Source: CAIQPS01 sp964631965
GTDB lineage: Bacteria > Actinomycetota > Thermoleophilia > RBG-16-64-13
Reading direction: 5' to 3'
Length of the DNA: 36,033 bases
Assembly (NCBI GenBank): GCA_964631965.1
Contig: CAZWAR010000015.1
Coordinates: 1 to 36,033, forward strand
The notes below the pieces were generated by a model. It saw only the letters and a list, made by a program, of their open reading frames with translations. It searched no databases and was not told where the DNA came from. Both the position numbers and the translations under genes were made by a program. Below are positions 16,858 to 24,068 of this stretch, piece by piece; the first letter of the stretch is position 1; every line of letters begins with the position of its first letter.

Positions 16858-16918
16858 AAAAAAACAAGAAAGAACGGCTGTTTAGTTTAGCGCAGCGAAG
16901 CGGCAGCCGCGACCGTTC
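16858..16918 (-). terminator. Attenuator-like hairpin before ilvD
   Basis: On the minus strand, CGGCTG (16909-16904 region) can pair with CAGCCG (16880-16875), extended by GAA/TTC across a bulge; GAACGG/CCGTTC is an alternative pairing. The stem is followed by TTTCTTG and a run of seven T (16864-16858). The T-run ends about 15 nt before the ilvD TTG codon. A terminator in this position would stop ilv transcription unless relieved, so attenuation is plausible. No Ile/Leu/Val-rich leader peptide and no T-box core were found. Confidence 0.42.
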
Positions 16919-16997
16919 GCTGCCCGTCGCCATCCTCCGCATCCGACTCTGGGTCCGGCCTGAGTCGTTCGAGGGAGAGACAGGCATGGCTTCATCC

Positions 16998-17041
16998 TGC
17001 ATATCAATCTTATGCATGCATGAAGCTTGCTATTTATGCAT
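16998..17041. promoter_or_regulatory. TGCA-rich motif cluster in the ilvD-aminotransferase gap
   Basis: An AT-rich block in the 377-nt divergent gap 16843-17219. It has four TGCA cores (16998, 17013, 17017, 17037) and two direct copies of TTATGCAT (17010-17017 and 17034-17041) spaced 24 nt apart. It lies upstream of both divergent genes and resembles the cluster at 34029-34070. Probable binding sites for an unknown regulator. Confidence 0.45.
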
Positions 17042-17065
17042 ATATGGCGCCACATGATTAGTCTT

Positions 17066-17074
17066 TGATACAAT
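17066..17074 (+). promoter_or_regulatory. Extended -10 promoter for the aminotransferase gene
   Basis: TGATACAAT is a good extended -10 (TG, one base, TACAAT); no matching -35 is seen at 16-18 nt. Start of transcription near 17081 would give a leader of about 140 nt that includes the hairpin and the tandem repeat described below. Confidence 0.5.
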
Positions 17075-17102
17075 GCGCGGGCTGCCCCCATTCTGTGGGG
17101 CA

Positions 17103-17153
17103 CGGCTGCCACCTCAGTGGTACGCTCACTTCGGATACGACGAGTGGCAGCCG
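17103..17153 (+). repeat. Leader hairpin upstream of the aminotransferase
   Basis: A perfect 10-bp inverted repeat, CGGCTGCCAC (17103-17112) and GTGGCAGCCG (17144-17153), encloses a 31-nt loop. A second small hairpin (CCCC-ATTCTGT-GGGG) precedes it and CGAC-GA-GTCG follows. The leader of this gene is therefore likely to fold strongly. No known riboswitch core is recognised. Confidence 0.5.
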
Positions 17154-17179
17154 AGCGCCGTGTGGCGGCGACGAGTCGT

Positions 17180-17221
17180 AGGACCAGTTGGAGGAGTCAC
17201 AGGACCAGGTGGAGGAGTCAT
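17180..17221 (+). repeat. Tandem 21-bp duplication carrying the ribosome binding site
   Basis: Two adjacent 21-nt units (17180-17200 and 17201-17221) differ at two positions. Each contains GGAGGAGTCA, so the Shine-Dalgarno sequence is doubled; only the second copy is followed by ATG (17220), while the first ends in CAC. The upstream copy could be a ribosome standby site or simply a recent slip duplication. Confidence 0.75.
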
Positions 17222-18530
17222 GACGACGAACGCTGATATCGCTGCCTCGAGGGCCCTGGCCGTCCCCAAGGGCGTGCCGGCCACCGCGCCCGTTTACGCT
17301 GCGAGCGCGCGAAACGCGATCATCACCGACGTCGAAGGCCGAGAGTACATCGACTTCGCGGCGGGCATCGGAGTCATGAACGTGGGGCACAGCCATCCCA
17401 AGGTGGTGGCTGCCGCCAAAGAGCAGGCCGATCTATTCACCCACATGTGCTTCGGTCTGTTCGGATACGAGACCTACATTCGACTGGCCGAGAAACTGAA
17501 CACCCGCACGCCGGGTGACTTCCCCAAACGCACCTTCTTCATGAACTCCGGTGCCGAGGCTGTCGAGAACGCCATCAAGATCGCCCGCTACGCCACGAAG
17601 CGGAAGGCCATCATCGCCTTCGAGGACGCGTTCCACGGGCGGACCTACATGACTCTGAGCCTCACCTCTCAGGTGGCTCCGTACAAGGTGGGGTTCGGAC
17701 CTTATGCCGCAGAGATCTACCGCATCCCGTACGCCTACTGCTACCGCTGCCCGCTGGCCATGTCCCATCCGGGGTGCGGATGCGCCTGTGCGGACTTGCT
17801 CGAGCAGGCCTTTGCCAAGCACGTGAACGCGGAGGAGGTGGCGGCGGTGGTCGCCGAACCGGTGCAGGGAGAAGGTGGGTTCATCGTGCCACCGCCCGAG
17901 TACATGGGGATGATCAAGCAGATCTGCGAGAAGCACGGCATCCTCCTCGTCGGCGACGAGATCCAGACCGGCATGGGCCGCACGGGTACGTGGTTCGCGA
18001 TGGAGCATTGGGGTGTGGCCCCCGACATCGTCACGACGGCCAAGGCCCTCGGGGCGGGATTTCCCATCTCCGGCATCACCGGGCGGCAGGAGATCATGGA
18101 CTCTGTCCATCCGAGTGGCGTGGGCAGCACCTTCGGCGGCAACCCCTTCGGCACTCGGGCAGGGCTCGCGGTTTTCGACATCATCGAGAGCGAAGGCCTC
18201 CTGGAGCGGGCCACCGACGTCGGCGATCGCATCCGGGCGCGCTTCTCGGCCTTGCAGGAGCGGTACCCGATCATCGGCGATGTCCGCGGCATTGGCGCCA
18301 TGGCGGCCATGGAACTGGTCACCGATCCTCGCACCAAGGAACCCGCCGTCGACTTCGCGAAGGCCTTCCGGGCCAAGCTCTACGAGAACGGTGTGGTGAA
18401 CGTCGGGGCCGGCACGTACCACAACGTGGTGCGGATACTCGTACCGCTCACCATCGAGGACGAGACCCTCGCCCGGGGCCTGGACATCATGGAAGAGACC
18501 ATGGCCCAGGTGAGCAAGAGCTTCGGCTAG
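17220..18530 (+). CDS. gabT: Class III aminotransferase, 4-aminobutyrate type
   Basis: A 436-aa PLP enzyme of class III, closest in pattern to 4-aminobutyrate aminotransferases (GABA plus 2-oxoglutarate to succinate semialdehyde plus glutamate). Visible features are NSGAEAVENAIKIAR (PLP phosphate and cofactor ring region), EPVQGEGGF, the DEIQTGMGRTG aspartate motif, and Lys275 in TTAKALGAGF as the Schiff-base lysine. A Cys-rich stretch (CYRCPL to CGCAC, about residues 175-195) is typical of one subgroup of GABA/ornithine-type enzymes. ATG 17220 follows the second copy of a duplicated GGAGGAG site. Other omega-amino acids (beta-alanine, 5-aminovalerate) remain possible substrates. No succinate semialdehyde dehydrogenase is seen nearby. 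Confidence 0.88.
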   Translation: MTTNADIAASRALAVPKGVPATAPVYAASARNAIITDVEGREYIDFAAGIGVMNVGHSHPKVVAAAKEQADLFTHMCFGLFGYETYIRLAEKLNTRTPGDFPKRTFFMNSGAEAVENAIKIARYATKRKAIIAFEDAFHGRTYMTLSLTSQVAPYKVGFGPYAAEIYRIPYAYCYRCPLAMSHPGCGCACADLLEQAFAKHVNAEEVAAVVAEPVQGEGGFIVPPPEYMGMIKQICEKHGILLVGDEIQTGMGRTGTWFAMEHWGVAPDIVTTAKALGAGFPISGITGRQEIMDSVHPSGVGSTFGGNPFGTRAGLAVFDIIESEGLLERATDVGDRIRARFSALQERYPIIGDVRGIGAMAAMELVTDPRTKEPAVDFAKAFRAKLYENGVVNVGAGTYHNVVRILVPLTIEDETLARGLDIMEETMAQVSKSFG

Positions 18531-18570
18531 GAGAAGACGGCACCATCCCCGGCGGTGCAGCCGAACGCGG

Positions 18571-19794
18571 CTACCTGACCGCCCCCGCGATGGCGGCCAT
18601 GGCCTCCAGGGCCCGGTCGATGTCTTCCTCGGTGTTCGCGTACCCCAGGCTGAAGCGGACGGCTCCGTCAGGAGCCGTGCCCAAGTCCAGATGGACGAGA
18701 GGGGCACAGTGCAGCCCCGTCCTCACGGCCACGCCATAGTCGCCGTCGAGGATGGCACCCACGTCCTCGGGTACGATCCCCTCGACCACGCACGTGAGCA
18801 CTGGTATGTCCTGCTCCCGCAGGGGCGGACTGCACAGACGGACTCCGGGGACAGATGAGAGCCCCTCACGGAGGCGGTTGGCGAGAGCCATCTCCTGCCG
18901 GTGGCAGTCCTCCACGCCGAGGCGCGCCAGGTAGTCGAGTCCCAGCGACAGCCCTATGATCCCCAGAAGATTGAGGGTGCCCGCCTCCAGCCGGCTGGGG
19001 AAGGCCTGCGTGTGGGTCAGATCGTGGGAATCGATGCCGGTACCGCCGTAACGGGTGGAGGACACTTCCAGGCCGGGGGCGAGGACCAGCCCACCGCTGC
19101 CCGAAGGGCCCAGCAGGGCCTTGTGGCCGGTGAACGCGACCGCAGCTACGCCCCAGGCCGTCATGTCGATGGGTACCTGGCCGGCGGTCTGAGCGGCATC
19201 GAGCAGAAGGGGCACCCCGTGCTGAGCGCACACCCGGGCGATCTCCTCCACGGGCTGCACGGTCCCGAGGACCTGCGAGCCGTGACAGACGGCGACCAGG
19301 CGGGTCTCAGGCCGGATAGCCCGGCCGATATCGTCGGGGTCGACGAGACCGGCGCCGTCGAACGGCACCAGGTCGTAGTGGATCCAGCCCCGCTCCTTCA
19401 GATGGAACAGGGGACGAAGCACCGAGTTGTGCTCGAGCCGGGTGGAGACGACATGGTCGCCAGGGCCTACGAGACCCTGGATGGCCACATTGAGGGCGTC
19501 GGTGGCATTCGCGGTGAAGACCACCCTGTCCGGGTCGGGAGCCCCAAAGAAACCTGCCATCTGCCGCCGCACCCCGGCCACATAATCGGCGGCTTCCACC
19601 GCCAGGTCGTACGCTCCACGGCCCGGCGAAGCCCCGATGCGGCCGTATTCCTCCACCATCCCGTCGAGCACCTCCCGCGGCTTCGGGAAGGTGGTGGCGG
19701 CGTTGTCGAGGTAGACGAGACCTTCGCTCCGGCCGCCCGAGGTAGCGCTCATGCTCACGGAATCCGCACTCATGGTGTCGCAGTGTCCACTCAC
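18571..19794 (-). CDS. Cysteine desulfurase, CsdA/SufS-like
   Basis: A 407-aa PLP-dependent cysteine desulfurase that converts cysteine to alanine and carries the sulfur as a persulfide. Features: LDNAATTFPKP at the N-terminus, TANATDALNVAIQG, the LEHNSVLRP region, Lys225 in TGHKALLGPSGSGGL as the PLP lysine, and Cys363 in RTGLHCAPLVH as the likely persulfide residue, a group II (CsdA/SufS) pattern. GTG 19794 is preferred because GGGGAG lies a few bases before it; ATG 19773 or 19752 are alternatives. It is the last gene of a tight unit, 10 nt after the DsrC/TusE-like gene and next to a molybdenum hydroxylase. No SufU/SufBCD is nearby, so a role in Mo-cofactor sulfuration is inferred. Confidence 0.92.
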   Translation of the reverse strand: MSGHCDTMSADSVSMSATSGGRSEGLVYLDNAATTFPKPREVLDGMVEEYGRIGASPGRGAYDLAVEAADYVAGVRRQMAGFFGAPDPDRVVFTANATDALNVAIQGLVGPGDHVVSTRLEHNSVLRPLFHLKERGWIHYDLVPFDGAGLVDPDDIGRAIRPETRLVAVCHGSQVLGTVQPVEEIARVCAQHGVPLLLDAAQTAGQVPIDMTAWGVAAVAFTGHKALLGPSGSGGLVLAPGLEVSSTRYGGTGIDSHDLTHTQAFPSRLEAGTLNLLGIIGLSLGLDYLARLGVEDCHRQEMALANRLREGLSSVPGVRLCSPPLREQDIPVLTCVVEGIVPEDVGAILDGDYGVAVRTGLHCAPLVHLDLGTAPDGAVRFSLGYANTEEDIDRALEAMAAIAGAVR

Positions 19795-19804
19795 TGTCTC
19801 CCCT

Positions 19805-20134
19805 TCACGAGCAGCGTTTGGGGTTGGGAAGGCCGGCCAAGCGCTTCGCGCCATGTCGTATGCCGCCCGGGAAGAGCCGTTCCAGCTCGAGGAGGCTCAT
19901 GCCCACGCCCTCGACTATCCTGCGATTGAGCGGGCTGCGCCCGTTCTCCTGATAGAACTCCCTCAGGAAATGGATCACTCGCCACTGCGCCTCGCGAAGT
20001 TCCCCGACCCCCGCCTCGGCAGCCAGTTCCACCGCTATCGCCTCGTCCCAATCATCCACGTGGCACAGGAAGTCCTCTTCGTCGAAGAGGATCTCGCGAC
20101 CGGCGACGGTGCGGAAGTGCTCCTGACCTGGCAT
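19805..20134 (-). CDS. DsrC/TusE-family sulfur carrier, single conserved Cys
   Basis: A 109-aa DsrC/TusE-superfamily protein. It has the family's FDEEDFLCHVDDWDEA start, the WRVIHFLREFYQENGRSP middle and the C-terminal arm LFPGGIRHGAKRLAGLPNP. The penultimate cysteine (Cys108, equivalent to CysB) is kept, while the position of CysA in dissimilatory DsrC is Lys here, so it resembles TusE-type single-Cys carriers that accept a persulfide. E. coli TusE works with TusBCD and MnmA in tRNA thiolation; none of those is near. Instead it is 9 nt after a molybdenum hydroxylase and 10 nt before a cysteine desulfurase, which suggests delivery of sulfur to the Mo enzyme. ATG 20134 fits the family start. 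Confidence 0.9.
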   Translation of the reverse strand: MPGQEHFRTVAGREILFDEEDFLCHVDDWDEAIAVELAAEAGVGELREAQWRVIHFLREFYQENGRSPLNRRIVEGVGMSLLELERLFPGGIRHGAKRLAGLPNPKRCS

Positions 20135-20143
20135 GCGCCGCCG

Positions 20144-22801
20144 CTAGCCCCTGCCCTCCAGCGCCGCCTTCACCTTGTCGGGGGTCGCGGGCAGGGAGGT
20201 GATGCGCACCCCTGCCGCGTCCTTGATGGCGTTCATGACGGCCGGAGCGGTCGGTACCATGGTCATCTCCCCCACGCCCACCGATCCGCGGGTGCCGTAC
20301 TTGCGCGGCGTCTCCCGGATGACCACCTCCATGTCGAACGCGGTGGCCATTGTCGGGAACTTGAAGGTCACCCAGTCCTTGGTCTGACCGGCCACGTATT
20401 CCTCCCGCAGCGCGTAGCCCGCGCCCATGTCCATACCTCCCTCGAGTTGCCCGATGAGGTTGAGGGGGTTGATGACCGTCCCCGCGTCCACGGCTGTCGT
20501 CATCTTGACGACCGTGACCTCACCCGTCTCGGTGTTCACGTCAACCTCCACGAGCTGTACGGCGTGCACCTGCGATTCGAAGGACGGGCCCTGGCCGGTC
20601 TCCGGATCGAGGGGTCCGGAGAAGCCGGTCTTCTTGATGCCCAGGTAGCGGGTCTTGACTCCCGCCTGTTTCATCTCCTCGTACGTGGAGGCCCCAACCT
20701 CGGCCATGGCGGCTCTCAGCTGCTCGAGAGCATCCACCAGGGCGCCGCCCGCCATGTAGGTGAGCCGGCTGGCGGCCGCGGGTCCGCTCGCCGCTGTGTG
20801 GTCGGTGTCGCGAGTCACGAGCCGCACCTTGGAGAGCGGCACGCCCATCACATCGGCCGCGGTCTGCGCGAGCATCGAGTCGTTGCCCTCACCCGGGTCG
20901 GCCACCGCCCCATAGACGGTAATACAGCCGTCCGGGTCCAGTTCCACCGACACCGTGGCGGTGTCTCCCGCCGATCCGATGCCGAAGGACCCCGTCCCCA
21001 GGCCTACACCCCGCCGGATCGGACCATCACGCCGCCCCTCGGCGTCACGCCGTGCCCTTTCGTAGTGCGGCCTGATGGCGTCGAACAATCCCGGCAACGG
21101 CCATTCTTCGACCACATGCCCTGTGGCCTTGCTCTGCCCCGGTTGGAGCGCGTTCAGCACGCGGAACTCGAGTGGGTCCACCCCCATCTTCCGAGCCAAC
21201 ATGTCGACGGCGCTCTCGAGCGCGAAGTTCACCTGGGGCGGACCGGCTCCCCTGGCCGCCGACGTCCAGGGGTTGTTGGTGTAGACGGTGGTGCCCAGCG
21301 CATCTATGTTCGGGATCTGGTAGGACCCGGACAACATGTGGATCGCCCGGAGGGCGATCACGTCGCTGTTGGAGAAGTACGCGCCGCTGTCACCCAGGAA
21401 ATGATTCTGGTAGGCAGTCAGACGCCCCTCGGCGTCGGCACCCAGCTTGACATCCATGTCGAAAGCGTGCCGCTTTGACGTGAGCTGCATCGCCTCGGCC
21501 AGGCTCGGGATATAGCGCACGGGGCGCCCGAAATGCAGGGCCGCGACGGCCGCGATGCCCTCGGACGTGATATCCAGCTTGATACCGAACTGGCCTCCGG
21601 TGAACGCCTCCTCGTAGCGCATGTTCTCCCAGCCGGTAGCTTCCTGCAGCATCTGCAGGTGTTTATGGATGTTGATGCTCCGCCCGACGACCACCAGTTG
21701 GGCGTCTTCCCCCTCTCCTTCGAGATAGGCGACACAAGGCTCCGGCTCCAGTGGAGCCTGATGGTTGATCTGGGTGGTGAACCGGGCCTCCACCACAGCG
21801 GATGAGCGGGCGAACGCCTGCTCGGGTTCGCCCTTGCGCACCGGCTGGCGGAAATTGATGTTCGGCCGGTCGTCGTGGATGCTCACGGCGTCGGCGGCCA
21901 TGGCTTTCTCGAAAGTGTCGAGCACCGGCAGCAGCTCGTACTCCACCTGTACGGCCGCAGCCGCGGCGAGAGCCTGTTTTCGAGTGAGCGCCGCTACGGC
22001 CGCAATCGGGTCGCCTATCTGCCGGACCTTACCCTCACAGAGGATCGGGCGGTCGTGGGTCATGTACTTGAGGCGGTTGGTGCCCTTCACGTCTTTGGCG
22101 GTGATCACCCCCATCACACCGGGCATCCCCTCGGCGGCCGATGTGTCGATGGCGCGGATGAGCGCGTGCGGATGGGGGCTCCGTACCGCGGCTACTTCCA
22201 AAGCTCCAGGGACCACGATGTCCGCGGTGAACTGGGCCGCGCCGCACGCCTTCACCATCGCTGACGGACGCGGGTGCGAGACCCCGATCTTGGGGCCTTC
22301 GGGATCCGGATAGAGCTCCTCAGGAGTGGCCTCGCCTCGCAGGAACCGGCCGGCCAGCTTCACTGCGTCGATGATCTTCGCGTAGCCGGTGCACCGGCAG
22401 AGGTTGTGCCTGAGGGCCCGCTTGATCGTCTCGGTCGACGGGTCGGGGTCTCCGTCGAGAAGGGCCTTGGCCGCCATGATCATTCCGGAAGTGCAGAAGC
22501 CGCACTGGATGGCCCCGGACAGGACGAACGCCTCCTGGATGAGGTGGGGGTTGTCCGGAGTACCGAGGCCCTCCACAGTGATAACCTCGGCCCCGTCGAG
22601 CTTGGCCACCCGAACCAGGCACGAGCGCGTGGCTTTCCCGTCGACGATCACCGTGCAGGCCCCACACTGGCCCTTCTTGTCACAGGACTGCTTGGCTCCC
22701 GTGAGATGGAGCTGCTCGCGAAGAAAGTCCAGTAAGCGGAGTTGGTCGTCGACGACGACCTGGTGCGGGATGCCATTGACGGTCAACTGCACTCTGTTCA
22801 C
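20144..22801 (-). CDS. Molybdenum hydroxylase, aldehyde oxidoreductase (MOP)-like, no FAD domain
   Basis: An 885-aa xanthine oxidase-family enzyme with small and large subunits fused and the FAD domain missing, the same layout as the Desulfovibrio aldehyde oxidoreductase (about 907 aa). Residues 1-75 form a plant-type [2Fe-2S] domain (Cys40, 46, 49, 61), and 80-150 the second [2Fe-2S] domain (Cys100, 103, 135, 137; LRHNLCRCTGY). From about 175 on is the Mo-pterin domain, with GGQFGIKLD, the ARGAGPPQ loop and the predicted base Glu845 in GSVGVGEM. Substrate unknown: aldehydes or N-heterocycles. GTG 22801 has a GGGGGA site upstream. The family's Mo normally needs a terminal sulfido ligand, which fits the desulfurase and sulfur carrier directly downstream. 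No XdhC-type or MoCo-synthesis gene is in view. Confidence 0.93.
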   Translation of the reverse strand: MNRVQLTVNGIPHQVVVDDQLRLLDFLREQLHLTGAKQSCDKKGQCGACTVIVDGKATRSCLVRVAKLDGAEVITVEGLGTPDNPHLIQEAFVLSGAIQCGFCTSGMIMAAKALLDGDPDPSTETIKRALRHNLCRCTGYAKIIDAVKLAGRFLRGEATPEELYPDPEGPKIGVSHPRPSAMVKACGAAQFTADIVVPGALEVAAVRSPHPHALIRAIDTSAAEGMPGVMGVITAKDVKGTNRLKYMTHDRPILCEGKVRQIGDPIAAVAALTRKQALAAAAAVQVEYELLPVLDTFEKAMAADAVSIHDDRPNINFRQPVRKGEPEQAFARSSAVVEARFTTQINHQAPLEPEPCVAYLEGEGEDAQLVVVGRSINIHKHLQMLQEATGWENMRYEEAFTGGQFGIKLDITSEGIAAVAALHFGRPVRYIPSLAEAMQLTSKRHAFDMDVKLGADAEGRLTAYQNHFLGDSGAYFSNSDVIALRAIHMLSGSYQIPNIDALGTTVYTNNPWTSAARGAGPPQVNFALESAVDMLARKMGVDPLEFRVLNALQPGQSKATGHVVEEWPLPGLFDAIRPHYERARRDAEGRRDGPIRRGVGLGTGSFGIGSAGDTATVSVELDPDGCITVYGAVADPGEGNDSMLAQTAADVMGVPLSKVRLVTRDTDHTAASGPAAASRLTYMAGGALVDALEQLRAAMAEVGASTYEEMKQAGVKTRYLGIKKTGFSGPLDPETGQGPSFESQVHAVQLVEVDVNTETGEVTVVKMTTAVDAGTVINPLNLIGQLEGGMDMGAGYALREEYVAGQTKDWVTFKFPTMATAFDMEVVIRETPRKYGTRGSVGVGEMTMVPTAPAVMNAIKDAAGVRITSLPATPDKVKAALEGRG

Positions 22802-22927
22802 ATATCCCCCATTTGTGGTCGCGGTCGCATCCAGTCTACTGCGGGGGCAAGGGGGCCGCCAGAGGACGCCGGGTGGGCCCAGGTGGACCGGCGGGACGAG
22901 GACCCCCGGCGGGATCGTCCGGCAGGA

Positions 22928-23941
22928 TCAGATCCTCTTGGTCACCTCTTCGGCGATGGCCTCGCCCATGTCCCTTGTGCCCGACGTGCCTCCCAGGTCG
23001 TAGGTGACCCGCTCGCCACGGCCTATGACGACGCGCACCGCCTCGAAGAGGGCGTGCGCGGCATCCGCCTCCCCCAGGTGGGCCAGCATGAGGACGGCAG
23101 ATAGGACGAGAGCGGTAGGGTCGGCCCTGTCCAGACCGGCATACTTGGGAGCCGAGCCGTGAACCGGCTCGAAGACGGCCATCTCCAAGCCGATGTTCGC
23201 TCCCGGGGCCACACCGAGGCCGCCCACCAGGCCCGCGGACAGGTCGCTCACGATGTCGCCGTAGAGGTTGGGGCAGAGGAGCACGTCGTAGAGCTCGGGC
23301 TTCTGGACGAGCTGCATGCACATGTTGTCGACGATCCTATCCTCGAACTCGATGTCCGGGTAGCGTTCGGCCACCGCGCGGGCCACTTCTAGGAACAGCC
23401 CGTCGGTGCACTTCATGATGTTGGCTTTGTGGACCGCCGTCACCTTCTTCCGCTTCTCCCGCCGAGCGTACTCGAAGGCGAACTTCGCTATGCGCTCGCT
23501 GCCTGCCCGGGTGATGATCTTGATGGATTCCGCCGCGTCCTTGCCGACCATGTGCTCGACGCCGGCGTAGAGGTCCTCGGTGTTCTCTCGGACGATCACG
23601 AGGTCGACATCCTCGTAGCGCGACCGCACCCCGGGGATGCTGACAGCTGGTCTCAAGTTGGCATAGAGATCGAGTTCTTTGCGCAGGCCGACGTTCACGC
23701 TGCGAAAGCCGGAGCCGACAGGGGTGGTGATGGGGCCCTTGATGGCGACTTTGGTGTCCTTCACCGAGTCTATGACGGCCTGTGGCAGCGGGGTGCCGTA
23801 CTTGTGCATGACCCCCGCGCCGGCCTCCACGTCGATCCAATCGATCTGCACCCCGGTCGCGGCCACGGATACCTTGGTCGCAGCCATGATCTCCGGGCCG
23901 ATCCCATCGCCGGGGATGCAGGTGACTCTGTACGTCGCCAT
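22928..23941 (-). CDS. NAD-type isocitrate dehydrogenase family protein
   Basis: A 337-aa beta-decarboxylating dehydrogenase. The N-terminal IPGDGIGPEI, the substrate loop TTPVGSGFRSVNVGLRKEL, the RENTEDLYAGVEH motif, KANIMKCTDGLF and the metal-binding GDIVSDLSAGL are all present. The cofactor region HGSAPKYAG followed by ADPTALVLSA resembles NAD-dependent isocitrate dehydrogenases, not NADP enzymes. Homoisocitrate or isopropylmalate dehydrogenase is a less likely alternative: the LeuB-type substrate motif is absent and no leu genes are nearby. ATG 23941 follows GAGGAGGAACG. It sits 126 nt before the molybdenum hydroxylase on the same strand; co-transcription is possible but not shown. Confidence 0.88.
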   Translation of the reverse strand: MATYRVTCIPGDGIGPEIMAATKVSVAATGVQIDWIDVEAGAGVMHKYGTPLPQAVIDSVKDTKVAIKGPITTPVGSGFRSVNVGLRKELDLYANLRPAVSIPGVRSRYEDVDLVIVRENTEDLYAGVEHMVGKDAAESIKIITRAGSERIAKFAFEYARREKRKKVTAVHKANIMKCTDGLFLEVARAVAERYPDIEFEDRIVDNMCMQLVQKPELYDVLLCPNLYGDIVSDLSAGLVGGLGVAPGANIGLEMAVFEPVHGSAPKYAGLDRADPTALVLSAVLMLAHLGEADAAHALFEAVRVVIGRGERVTYDLGGTSGTRDMGEAIAEEVTKRI

Positions 23942-24068
23942 CGTTCCTCCTCAGTCTTCCGTGACGATCGCGCCCCACGCCCAAGCGCGGCCGCGCAATT
24001 GCAGCATGCTACCGAAGCGAGAGCGCGGTGCGCAAGGTCCGCGGCCGGAGGCCGGGCCCGCCGGCCCG

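Noticed and set aside
16890..17029. Leader peptide for ilv attenuation
   Set aside because: Short frames starting at nearby ATGs are not rich in Ile, Leu or Val codons and one reads through toward ilvD out of frame, so a classic leader peptide is not supported.
16843..17080. T-box riboswitch upstream of ilvD
   Set aside because: The conserved T-box core (AGGGTGGNACCGCG) and specifier-loop pattern are not found; only a hairpin with a T-run is present.
19805..20134. Dissimilatory sulfite reductase-linked DsrC
   Set aside because: The CysA position is Lys and no dsrAB or other dissimilatory sulfur genes are present, so only a single-Cys TusE-like carrier is claimed.
19751..21478. 575-codon plus-strand frame across the desulfurase, DsrC-like and Mo hydroxylase genes
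   Set aside because: It spans the ends of three conserved minus-strand genes and has no recognisable domain.
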